This document shows positions 1 through 6,210 of a stretch of DNA of 13,264 nt, one piece after another. Position 1 is the first letter of the stretch, and each line of letters starts with the position of its first letter. The notes under the pieces are model-generated. The model did no database searches. It was not told the origin of the DNA and was given only the letters and a program-made list of their open reading frames with translations. The translations under genes were made by a program, and so were the position numbers. Source of the DNA: an uncultured Collinsella sp. (lineage in GTDB: Bacteria > Actinomycetota > Coriobacteriia > Coriobacteriales > Coriobacteriaceae); NCBI GenBank assembly GCA_900555745.1, contig USMH01000012.1, forward strand, positions 1 through 13,264, written 5' to 3'.

Positions 1-10
1 TAGCGAAAAG

Positions 11-1576
11 CTAGTGCTCCATTGTAGTAGATGCCGCGTCCGCCGTGTGCTCGCGGGGCAGATGAATTGTAAAAGTCGTACCCTTTCCAAGCTCCGACTC
101 CACGGATATGTAGCCATGGTGACGCTCGACGATCTGCTTGGTCACGGCGAGGCCGACGCCCAGGCCGCCAGCTTCGCGGGCGCGGCTGGCATCGGCGCGC
201 CAAAACCGCCCGAAAATGCGCGACAGATCGTCCTTGGCAATACCGATGCCGGTATCAGAAACGGCAATGCTGACGTGCCTGCGGTCACTGAGCACCGACA
301 CCACGACCCAACCGCCCTCGGGGGTGTAGCGCATGGCGTTGCTCATGAGGTTGATAACACATTGCGTGATCATGTCGGGATCGGCCTCGACGACATCGTC
401 GTGCCCTTGGGTTTCATCTGCAAAGCGAAGACGAAGGTCACGGTCGGCAAACAGACGCTCCTGGCCGTTCACAATCGATCGCACGAACGGAACCATGTCC
501 ACCGGTTCTAGATTGAGCGGAGCCGTGCTGTTTTCCATACGCGATAGGTCGAGCATCTGCTGCACCAGACGAGCCAGGCGACGCGTCTCGGAAGCAACGG
601 TCTCCAAATGCTCATCGTCGGTGGGATACACGCCATCCTGCATGGCCTCGACCGTTGCGAGCATGGCCATAAGCGGCGTGCGAAGCTCGTGTGCAACGTC
701 TGAGGTCAGGCGCTTCTCGTGTTTCATATCCTTCTCGAGAGAAGTGGCCATCTCATCGAAGGTCTCACCCAGCTGATCGATCTCGTCATCACCGCGCAGT
801 CCCGTGCGAGCCGACAGGTCGCCGTCACGGATTTGCTTTGCGGTACTGGTGATGCGATGAATCGGCTTGGTGAGCATGCGCGACACGAGCGATCCGATAA
901 CGACCGAAATGCAAATTGCAACAACCGCGGCGAGGGCCATAGCGTTAAAGGTCTTCTCCCTAAACGCAGAGTCCGCCTTGGTGAGCAGAGCGTCGGAGCC
1001 GATGGCCCACAGCTTTACCTGTCCGACATGCTCGCCAGAAGACGTTACAATCTCGACGTTAGCAACGCTATCGGAGTCGGTTGGAGCAGACGAGACCGGG
1101 CTATGCGATGCCCTCTTGCCGCTCGTGTCGTCGGTCGTAGCCTGGTTTTCGCGTACATCGGCGGTGGCGCTTGCCGAGGGCCAGGAATCGTCATAAACGA
1201 TCACGCCCTTTTTATTGACGACCTGCATACCCAGATCGTCGGAAACCAAACTCGACGTTGCGACCGTGCGCAGTTCTCCCGCGGTCCAAGAGCCGTTTTC
1301 CTCATATGAGGTTGCCAACTTCTCGGCAGCGGAATTTGCGATTTCGACGATATTGGAGCGTGTGTAATCCGAAAAGACCGTGCCCCACACAACAGAGACA
1401 ACGCCCACCAGCACCAATACCGTCATGAGCGATGTCAGAGCAAAAGCAAGTGCCATGCGCGAGGGATAGCTCATCGTTGGCCGTGAATCGGAACGAGGCG
1501 TGTTCCAACTAGCCTTGGAACCCGCCTCGCTCTCCTGCTTGTGCTTTTGTCCGATTTCAAAGCGCGCAGGTGTCAT
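11..1576 (-). CDS. HAMP-domain sensor histidine kinase
   Basis: Membrane histidine kinase of 521 residues that should autophosphorylate and pass phosphate to the response regulator encoded just upstream. Visible order: a 35-residue cytoplasmic lead, TM1 (about 41-66), an exported sensor region (67-210) with Cache-like pieces (V-x-x-K-K-G-V-I-V-Y-D-D at 120-130 and G-x-V-K-L at 185-189) split by a Ser/Thr/Asp-rich stretch (133-172), TM2 (212-232), HAMP (233-285), HisKA with S-D-V-A-H-E-L-R-T-P (His296 is the phosphoacceptor), N box (Asn409, Asn413), G1 box D-T-G-I-G (441-445), F box around F455, and G2 box G-G-L-G-V-G-L (470-476). All catalytic boxes are intact. The ATG at 1576 is preferred over Met35 because AGGGA, overlapping the upstream stop codon, lies just before it, while Met35 has no such site. 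The ligand cannot be told from sequence. Confidence 0.95.
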   Translation of the reverse strand: MTPARFEIGQKHKQESEAGSKASWNTPRSDSRPTMSYPSRMALAFALTSLMTVLVLVGVVSVVWGTVFSDYTRSNIVEIANSAAEKLATSYEENGSWTAGELRTVATSSLVSDDLGMQVVNKKGVIVYDDSWPSASATADVRENQATTDDTSGKRASHSPVSSAPTDSDSVANVEIVTSSGEHVGQVKLWAIGSDALLTKADSAFREKTFNAMALAAVVAICISVVIGSLVSRMLTKPIHRITSTAKQIRDGDLSARTGLRGDDEIDQLGETFDEMATSLEKDMKHEKRLTSDVAHELRTPLMAMLATVEAMQDGVYPTDDEHLETVASETRRLARLVQQMLDLSRMENSTAPLNLEPVDMVPFVRSIVNGQERLFADRDLRLRFADETQGHDDVVEADPDMITQCVINLMSNAMRYTPEGGWVVVSVLSDRRHVSIAVSDTGIGIAKDDLSRIFGRFWRADASRAREAGGLGVGLAVTKQIVERHHGYISVESELGKGTTFTIHLPREHTADAASTTMEH

Positions 1577-1587
1577 ATGTGATTTCC

Positions 1588-2310
1588 CTATTTCTCGTCC
1601 GACTTATCGGTCTTGGCCGGAGCCTCGAAGCGATAGCCGACACCATGGACGGTGTAGAGCCACTTGGGCTTCTTGGGATCATCGCCCAGCTTGGCGCGAA
1701 GATTCTTCACGTGGCTATCGATGGTGCGCTCATAGCCCTCAAAGTCATACCCGAGCACTTTCTCGACCAGCTCCATGCGGTTATACACACGGCCGGGATG
1801 GCGGGCAAGCGTGGTGAGCAGCTTGAACTCGGAAGCCGTCAGATCGACTTCCTTGCCCTCGACCAAGATCTTGTGGCCCGAGATATCGATGACCAGATCG
1901 CCGAAGTCGAGCACCTCGACGGCGGGCTCGTCGGCCTGATGGGCACGGCGGAACAGAGCACGAACGCGAGCGACGAGCTCGCGCGGCGAGAACGGCTTAA
2001 TCAGATAGTCGTCGGCGCCGAGCTCAAGACCGATAATACGGTCCTCGATCTCGCCCTTAGCCGTCAGCATGATGATGGGGACATCCGAGGTATCGCGAAT
2101 GGTGCGGCAAACGCGCTCGCCGGGGATCTTGGGGAGCATAAGGTCGAGAACGACCAGGTCGAACTGATGCTTCTCGAACTCCTCGATCGCGGACTGGCCG
2201 TCGCCGACGCCCACAACCCAGTAGCCTTCGCGCTCGAGATAGGCAGCGACGGCGTCACGGATTGCCTTCTCATCCTCGACCAGCAGAATCTTTTTTGCAT
2301 CTGAAGCCAT
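1588..2310 (-). CDS. OmpR/PhoB-family response regulator
   Basis: DNA-binding response regulator of 240 residues, the partner of the kinase 11 bases downstream. The receiver domain (about 7-120) has the acidic pair E12/D13, phosphoacceptor Asp56 (L-D-L-M-L-P), Thr83 and Lys106 (L-I-K-P-F), the full set needed for phosphorylation and switching. The winged-helix domain (about 130-229) has L-T-A-S-E-F-K-L-L, the recognition helix E-R-T-I-D-S-H-V-K-N-L-R (194-205) and the wing motif V-H-G-V-G-Y-R-F-E (221-229). Reading could begin at a TTG at 2331, but the ATG at 2310 is chosen because a purine-rich ribosome site (AGGGGGG) sits 7 bases before it and the usual K-K-I-L-L-V-E-D start of the fold follows directly. 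It is similar in layout to MtrA/RegX3/WalR-type regulators; the regulon is not deducible. Confidence 0.95.
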   Translation of the reverse strand: MASDAKKILLVEDEKAIRDAVAAYLEREGYWVVGVGDGQSAIEEFEKHQFDLVVLDLMLPKIPGERVCRTIRDTSDVPIIMLTAKGEIEDRIIGLELGADDYLIKPFSPRELVARVRALFRRAHQADEPAVEVLDFGDLVIDISGHKILVEGKEVDLTASEFKLLTTLARHPGRVYNRMELVEKVLGYDFEGYERTIDSHVKNLRAKLGDDPKKPKWLYTVHGVGYRFEAPAKTDKSDEK

Positions 2311-2317
2311 AACACGG

Positions 2318-2324
2318 CCCCCCT
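2318..2324 (-). promoter_or_regulatory. Ribosome binding site of the response regulator
   Basis: AGGGGGG on the minus strand, 7 bases before the ATG at 2310. It decides the start: the alternative TTG codon at 2331 lies upstream of this site. Confidence 0.7.
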
Positions 2325-2363
2325 GTCTCAATTAGCTAAGAACAAGCCCATTTTAACGCACCT

Positions 2364-2411
2364 GAGCCCGCCGGATGCCGCTATGACGCGGCAGCTCGGC
2401 AGGCGGTACTC
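2364..2411. other. Nested inverted repeat in the gap before the response regulator
   Basis: Inner arms gccgc (2377-2381) and gcggc (2388-2392) close a 6-base loop. Outer arms ccgcc (2368-2372) and ggcgg (2402-2406), plus gag/ctc at the extremes, can extend it with internal bulges. No T run follows on either strand, so it is not a clear terminator. It could be a leader structure of the two-component operon or a weak end signal for the lipoprotein gene. Confidence 0.35.
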
Positions 2412-2463
2412 ACAATTACAACGCGTTTATTCCCCTGTTGGCGCCTTTTTAACCCCTCTAAGC

Positions 2464-3675
2464 TTAAAGAGAGAATAGGCGCGCAGTGACCGTCTCTGGT
2501 ATACCCTGGCTGTTGCGCACCGTGGCGTACGTAAGGAATGAGTCCGATTTTCCCGCCGTAGCTGGATAATCGCCATACTCCAAAGCGCGGTCGGGCGACA
2601 GCAGCGAGCCATAGGTCTTGGCAGAGGTGTCGATCAGGAAATGCGACGCCTGTACCTTAACAAGGTATTTATTCTTCTTGCCAGCCGCACATGCGAGCGG
2701 CTCGCGTGACAGGAAGAGGTACGGCCCTCCCTCATTACCGATATACGTGCCCATATTGCCCAGGCTGCCCACGCCACTATAGGTCGCCTCGATAGAAAAC
2801 ACGAAGGTATCGCCCATATATACGGCCTCGAAAGGCGAAACTGACGAAGGAAGGACCAACTGGGCACGCTTGGTGTTGTTGCCGTCGGTCAGATCGATTG
2901 CCGTTATGCCGTAGTAGACGCCCTCGTCGTTGCGGACACGCGGCGAGATGGTCAAAATGCCGTCGCTCGCGCGCGGGGCCGATGCAAAGCGGCCCGTCGA
3001 TTTCCAAATTGTCTCGGCCTTGGATTCATCAAGCGAGCGACGATAGCAAAACGAATCACTACTCGTTTTATTGCCGCCTGCCGAAGGCATTTTATACCAG
3101 ATGACTGATGACCCGAACGCCGTAAACAGGGGCGGATCATAGTCCTTGCCACCTCGATCGAGCTCAACCACATCGCCAGAGAGCGAAGCGCCCGACAGAT
3201 TTTGAGCGTAGAGCTTCCACGATGAATTGGCAAAGTTCATCTCAACCCACGCGAATACGCCGTCGCCGGCGCGGACATCGTAGAATGCATATCCCGTGCC
3301 CTCGACAGGATCCTCGATTAATGTGGTAAGCGAGCCATCGCCCAGGTTGAGCACACCGAGCGTGTTGGCGTGCAATGCCGATGCGGGCGCCATCATCGCC
3401 GCGGCGTAATCGCCGTCGCAGTAGTACAGCAGCGTACCCAGAGGCAGCGTCCACGACGCCGCCGGCTCAAGATCGATGTCGACAGCCTCATACTCATCCG
3501 TAATCGAGATAATTTTGGAATCGTCCTTGATAACCTGCGGCTCGCCGGCGGCATCATCGCTGGTACCCGTTTTTTTCGAGCATCCGGCAAGCACCGTGGC
3601 AGCGCCCGCGGCAGCCCCACCGAGTACAAAGCCGCGACGCGATATTCCGTTCTTGATGTGATCGGCGATACCCAT
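2464..3675 (-). CDS. Twin-arginine exported lipoprotein, propeller-like, function unknown
   Basis: Protein of 403 residues. The N-terminus shows a Tat motif S-R-R-G-F-V (12-17), an Ala/Gly-rich hydrophobic stretch and a lipobox L-A-G-C with Cys32, so it should be exported folded through Tat, lipidated, and anchored on the outer face of the membrane. After a Lys/Ser/Asp-rich linker (33-55) the body has repeated beta-rich stretches (for example G-V-F-A-W-V-E, S-S-V-I-W-Y-K, Y-G-I-T-A-I-D-L-T-D-G-N) of the sort seen in TolB/DPP-type beta-propellers; that fold is inferred, not shown. No catalytic motif is recognised. Its ATG overlaps the TAA stop of the TSCPD gene by one base (TAATG) and lacks a strong ribosome site, so translation is probably coupled. 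The two-component operon follows 150 bases downstream in the same direction. A link to kinase sensing is possible but unproven. Confidence 0.85.
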   Translation of the reverse strand: MGIADHIKNGISRRGFVLGGAAAGAATVLAGCSKKTGTSDDAAGEPQVIKDDSKIISITDEYEAVDIDLEPAASWTLPLGTLLYYCDGDYAAAMMAPASALHANTLGVLNLGDGSLTTLIEDPVEGTGYAFYDVRAGDGVFAWVEMNFANSSWKLYAQNLSGASLSGDVVELDRGGKDYDPPLFTAFGSSVIWYKMPSAGGNKTSSDSFCYRRSLDESKAETIWKSTGRFASAPRASDGILTISPRVRNDEGVYYGITAIDLTDGNNTKRAQLVLPSSVSPFEAVYMGDTFVFSIEATYSGVGSLGNMGTYIGNEGGPYLFLSREPLACAAGKKNKYLVKVQASHFLIDTSAKTYGSLLSPDRALEYGDYPATAGKSDSFLTYATVRNSQGIPETVTARLFSL

Positions 3676-3938
3676 TAGGCGATCTCGGCGCGAGCGGCCT
3701 CGATGGCGCGCGTAAGCTGGTCGGCGCAGGAGGTCTTTTTCATACCGCAGGTATTACCGGCGAGAACCTCGATTACGCGATCGGCAGGAGCGCCCTCGAC
3801 CAGCTTGGAGATTGCCTTGAGATTGCCGTCGCAGCCACCGGTAAACTCAACGCCTATCACCTTGTTGCCGTCATCGGAAAGGTCAAGGTGAATATTGCGA
3901 GCACACACGCCCTGAGGCTTGTAATCAAACGAAATCAT
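3675..3938 (-). CDS. TSCPD-domain protein (TIGR03905-like)
   Basis: Protein of 87 residues matching the small stand-alone TSCPD family: G-V-C-A-R-N-I-H-L near the start, E-F-T-G-G-C-D-G-N-L-K-A-I in the middle, and G-N-T-C-G-M-K-K-T-S-C-A-D-Q-L near the end. The family name comes from the T-S-C-P-D motif, also found at the C-terminus of some B12-dependent ribonucleotide reductases; here Pro is Ala. Four cysteines (G-V-C, G-G-C, N-T-C, T-S-C) are spaced as a possible metal or redox site, which is inference; no biochemical role is established for the stand-alone form as far as I know. Length is typical. The start at 3938 is supported by GAGGGGAT about 4 bases upstream. It is the first gene of a two-gene unit with the Tat lipoprotein (one-base overlap). 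Confidence 0.88.
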   Translation of the reverse strand: MISFDYKPQGVCARNIHLDLSDDGNKVIGVEFTGGCDGNLKAISKLVEGAPADRVIEVLAGNTCGMKKTSCADQLTRAIEAARAEIA

Positions 3939-3972
3939 GCGATCCCCTCTCAGAATGTTATTCGAGACGACT

Positions 3973-3999
3973 ATTATCCCCGTCTTTCCCTAAATGCAA
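3973..3999 (-). promoter_or_regulatory. Possible promoter of the TSCPD-lipoprotein unit
   Basis: On the minus strand TTGCAT (3994-3999) and GATAAT (3973-3978) are 15 bases apart, ending 34 bases before the TSCPD start. The -10 box is good, the -35 box and spacing are poor. It sits just after the purB end hairpin, where a new promoter is expected. Confidence 0.35.
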
Positions 4000-4002
4000 C
4001 GA

Positions 4003-4040
4003 GGCGCTTTGCCGGCAACACACATTACCAGCAAAGCGCC
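4003..4040 (-). terminator. Hairpin after purB, probable terminator
   Basis: Ten-base perfect inverted repeat: ggcgctttgc at 4003-4012 and gcaaagcgcc at 4031-4040, with an 18-base loop, starting 26 bases past the purB stop. The run after the hairpin on the minus strand is only mildly T-rich, so termination may be partial. The position between two same-strand transcription units supports the role. Confidence 0.5.
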
Positions 4041-4066
4041 CTAAAAAGCTAACGTTATGCCCGAAC

Positions 4067-5413
4067 CTACTCGAAGCTCAGCTGCTCCAGACGATCAAAG
4101 ACCGTGTCGATACGGGTGAGGAAGTCCCATGGATCAAAGATCTCGTCGAGCTTCTCCTGGCTGACGGTGCAGCGCGGGTCGACCTCGAGACGCTCCTTAA
4201 AGGTGGGGCCGGAGACACAATCCTGCACCTCGTGCCAGGTTGCCATGGCGTTCTCCTGCACAATGGCGTACGCGTCCTCGCGGGTGATGCCCGTATCGAC
4301 GAGGGCGAGCAGCACCTTGGAGGAGAAGATGAGGCCGCGGGTCTTATTGAGGTTGGCCATCATGCGGGCAGGGTACAGCTGCAGGCCGTCGATAACGCGG
4401 ATGAGGCACTGGAACATGTGGTCGAGTGCGATGAAGCTATCGGCCTGGGCGACACGCTCGGCAGAGGAGTGCGAAATGTCACGCTCGTGCCACAGGGCGA
4501 CGTTATCGAAGGCGACCTGGGCGTTGGACTTCACGACGCGCGACAGACCGCAGACCTTCTCCATGGTGATGGGATTGCGCTTGTGCGGCATGGCGGAGCT
4601 GCCCTTTTGGCCCTTACGGAACGGCTCCTCGGCCTCGAGCGTATCAGTCTTCTGCAGATTGCGGACCTCGGTCGCGATGCGCTCGCAGGTGGCTGCGGTG
4701 GTGGCGAGAACGCCGGCGAGATAGGCGTGATGGTCGCGGCTGATAACCTGCGTGGACAGCGGGTCGTGAACCAGGCCCAGGTGCTCGCAGACGTACTCCT
4801 CGACAAACGGCTCGATGGAGCTGTACGTGCCGACAGCGCCCGAGATGGCACCAAAGGCAACGTTCTTGCGGGCATCCTCAAGACGGTCCAGATCGCGCTT
4901 GAGCTCCCAGGCCCAAGAACCAAACTTCATGCCAAAGGTCATCGGCTCGGCATGGATGCCATGAGTACGGCCGGCGCAGAGCGTGTTGCGCTCCTCAAAG
5001 GCGCGACGCTTGCAGATCTCGCCGAGTTTTTTGACGTCCTCGATGATCAGGTCGCAGGCCTGGGTGAGCTGGTAGCACAGGGCCGTGTCGCCCAGATCGG
5101 AGCTGGTCATGCCATAGTGAACCCAGCGGCTGGGCTTGGGGTCGCCCTCGGGAACATCGGCATCGATGTACTCCTTCATGTTGGTCAGGAAGGCAATGAC
5201 GTCGTGGCGCGTGACTTCCTCGATCTCATCGACCTTCGCCTTCTCAAAGTTGGCATGGTCGCGGATCCACTGGGCCTCGTCTCTGGAAATACCGATCTTG
5301 CCGAGCTCCGCCTGGGCCTCGCAGGCCAAGACCTCGATCTCCTGCCAAATGGCGTACTTGTTCTCGAGGGAGAAGATGTGTCCCATCTCCGGGCGGGTAT
5401 AGCGATCGATCAT
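4067..5413 (-). CDS. purB: Adenylosuccinate lyase
   Basis: Cytoplasmic enzyme of 448 residues that removes fumarate from SAICAR (to AICAR) and from adenylosuccinate (to AMP), two steps of purine synthesis. It belongs to the fumarase/aspartase superfamily. Visible: early R-Y-T-R-P-E-M (4-10), H-Y-G-M-T-S-S-D (99-106), the histidine motif G-R-T-H-G-I-H-A-E-P (148-157, His151 the likely general acid region), and the superfamily signature G-S-S-A-M-P-H-K-R-N-P (271-281) carrying the catalytic loop serine. Length fits the bacterial short PurB type. An in-frame start exists at 5479, but the ATG at 5413 is chosen: AAGGAG lies 5 bases upstream and M-I-D-R-Y matches the family start. No other purine gene is present here, so it stands alone between a hairpin and the tRNA-Gly region. 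Confidence 0.97.
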   Translation of the reverse strand: MIDRYTRPEMGHIFSLENKYAIWQEIEVLACEAQAELGKIGISRDEAQWIRDHANFEKAKVDEIEEVTRHDVIAFLTNMKEYIDADVPEGDPKPSRWVHYGMTSSDLGDTALCYQLTQACDLIIEDVKKLGEICKRRAFEERNTLCAGRTHGIHAEPMTFGMKFGSWAWELKRDLDRLEDARKNVAFGAISGAVGTYSSIEPFVEEYVCEHLGLVHDPLSTQVISRDHHAYLAGVLATTAATCERIATEVRNLQKTDTLEAEEPFRKGQKGSSAMPHKRNPITMEKVCGLSRVVKSNAQVAFDNVALWHERDISHSSAERVAQADSFIALDHMFQCLIRVIDGLQLYPARMMANLNKTRGLIFSSKVLLALVDTGITREDAYAIVQENAMATWHEVQDCVSGPTFKERLEVDPRCTVSQEKLDEIFDPWDFLTRIDTVFDRLEQLSFE

Positions 5414-5418
5414 AGCGG

Positions 5419-5424
5419 CTCCTT
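5419..5424 (-). promoter_or_regulatory. Ribosome binding site of purB
   Basis: AAGGAG on the minus strand, 5 bases before the ATG at 5413. It fixes the start and excludes the 22-residue extension from 5479. Confidence 0.85.
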
Positions 5425-5515
5425 TTTGGTTATTGGCACGTTGGTCGTAACCCAACCATTGTACCGTGCGCAGGTGCAAGTATGGGCAGCAGGCATTAAC
5501 CTAACATTTTGGAAT

Positions 5516-5567
5516 TGGAGCGGGCAACGGGACGTCCGCGTATTTGCTTCGCAAATCCGCACCGGCT
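5516..5567. repeat. Direct repeat copy 1: tRNA-Gly 3' end plus hairpin
   Basis: Matches the copy at 5647-5698 over 52 bases with 2 mismatches. Its first 18 bases are identical to the 3' end of the tRNA-Gly gene at 5839-5856 (CCA, acceptor arm and part of the T stem, same orientation). The rest holds an inverted repeat gcgtatttgc-ttc-gcaaatccgc (5538-5560) with one stem mismatch. The 79 bases between this and copy 2 hold no gene; a small hairpin cgggt-tgg-acccg lies at 5608-5620. Confidence 0.8.
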
Positions 5568-5646
5568 GCGGTCGGCAGACCCGGTCCGCGCACACGCAAG
5601 GGCACAGCGGGTTGGACCCGACGTTCCCGAGGTCCCCCGTACTCGA

Positions 5647-5698
5647 TGGAGCGGGCAACGGGACATCCGCGTATTTGCTTCGCAAATACGCACCGGCT
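5647..5698. repeat. Direct repeat copy 2: tRNA-Gly 3' end plus hairpin
   Basis: Second copy of the 52-base unit, 131 bases from the first. It again opens with the 18-base tRNA 3' end and carries a perfect 10-base-pair inverted repeat with loop ttc (5669-5691). Similarity to copy 1 stops right after accggct in both, so the unit has defined edges. Confidence 0.8.
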
Positions 5699-5701
5699 TC
5701 A

Positions 5702-5749
5702 GGCGCCTGTCGGCGCCTTCGCCTGCTCGCTACAAACGCTTCGCGTTTG
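5702..5749. repeat. Cluster of short palindromes
   Basis: Contains ggcgcc twice (5702-5707 and 5712-5717) and caaacgc-ttc-gcgtttg (5733-5749, 7-base-pair stem). The last shares the gc-ttc-gc centre with the hairpins of the two 52-base repeats. No coding potential is convincing across 5414-5838. Confidence 0.55.
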
Positions 5750-5767
5750 CTTAACGCTCGCACCCTG

Positions 5768-5783
5768 GCGGGTTCGAGTCCCG
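5768..5783 (+). repeat. Inverted 16-base copy of the tRNA-Gly T arm
   Basis: The plus-strand sequence gcgggttcgagtcccg is the exact inverse complement of 5851-5866 within tRNA-Gly (T stem and TTCGAGT loop). No matching acceptor or anticodon arms are found around it, so it is a fragment and not a second tRNA gene. Confidence 0.65.
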
Positions 5784-5794
5784 GCACTTTATTG

Positions 5795-5825
5795 AAAAAA
5801 GCACGGCAACGTAACGCTGCCGTGC
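5795..5825 (-). terminator. Terminator of tRNA-Gly
   Basis: Stem gcacggca (5801-5808) and tgccgtgc (5818-5825) with a 9-base loop. On the minus strand it is followed by six T (5795-5800), 14 bases after the tRNA end: a classic intrinsic terminator. The plus strand also has a T run a few bases further on (5832-5836). Confidence 0.88.
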
Positions 5826-5838
5826 TTGTGCTTTTTAC

Positions 5839-5913
5839 TGGAGCGGGCAACGGGACTCGAACCCGCGAGTGTCAGCTTGGGAAGCTGATGCCTTACCACT
5901 TGGCGATGCCCGC
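5839..5913 (-). tRNA. tRNA-Gly, anticodon CCC
   Basis: 75 bases including an encoded CCA. The acceptor arms GCGGGCA and TGCCCGC pair perfectly, with discriminator T. The anticodon stem TCAGC/GCTGA holds the loop TTCCCAA, giving anticodon CCC, which reads glycine GGG codons. The T arm is GCGGG-TTCGAGT-CCCGT. It has its own promoter and terminator and is transcribed toward purB. Its 3' end is copied at 5516 and 5647. Confidence 0.96.
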
Positions 5914-5926
5914 ATATGTGGGGGAT

Positions 5927-5956
5927 AGTATAACGCGGTTGTCTTGTTCGATACAA
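5927..5956 (-). promoter_or_regulatory. Promoter of tRNA-Gly
   Basis: On the minus strand TTGTAT (5951-5956), an 18-base spacer, and TATACT (5927-5932), with the tRNA beginning 13 bases past the -10 box. Spacing and location fit a sigma-70-type promoter. Confidence 0.75.
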
Positions 5957-6210
5957 GGGTGGCGATGCTTGTTTTAGCTGTGGAGATTCGTTTGAAAATC
6001 GCGTCAATTGTGGAGACGAGGACCTTTGACTTCCTGTTCTCCTTATCTTCTACCTGCGCTTTTGCTTGATTGTTGTATTTGAGCTCAATTTGTCAGGAAT
6101 TGGGCAAGCTTTTGGTCAGGCCCCGGTACTTACCCGCATGAACCTCGGGGGTAGCCTCATCCTACGCGTCGCAGCCTCCCCGTGCGGCGCACGAGGGATA
6201 AGGAGCAGCC
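5957..6210 (+). other. Leader region of the adhesin gene
   Basis: No gene is seen. A perfect 10-base palindrome ttgagctcaa lies at 6079-6088 and could be an operator. No promoter with two good boxes stands out; ttgact at 6026-6031 is the best -35-like hexamer. The last 60 bases can fold: cctcg (6143-6147) with cgagg (6192-6196), gtag (6151-6154) with ctac (6162-6165), and gtgc-ggc-gcac (6182-6192). The ribosome site AAGGAG (6200-6205) lies 5 bases before the ATG, immediately 3' of this fold. Confidence 0.4.

Noticed and set aside
5458..5490. purB promoter with -10 TACAAT at 5458-5463
   Set aside because: The -10 box is plausible but no -35 hexamer occurs at acceptable spacing; TTGCAC is only 10 bases away.
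5760..5800. Second tRNA gene on the plus strand suggested by a perfect T arm
   Set aside because: No pairing acceptor stem, anticodon arm or D arm is found upstream; only the T arm is present.
5410..5850. Minus-strand frame of 146 codons between tRNA-Gly and purB
   Set aside because: It overlaps the tRNA T arm, the terminator and both repeat units, is Arg/Cys/Pro-rich without a fold, and lacks a ribosome site.
4232..5977. Plus-strand open frame of 581 codons opposite purB
   Set aside because: It runs antisense to a certain purB and through the repeats and tRNA, has no recognisable motif, and is explained by codon bias of the real gene.
6120..6210. Known riboswitch upstream of the adhesin
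   Set aside because: No conserved core of a class I can recall (c-di-GMP, cobalamin, TPP and similar) is seen, so only a generic fold is reported.
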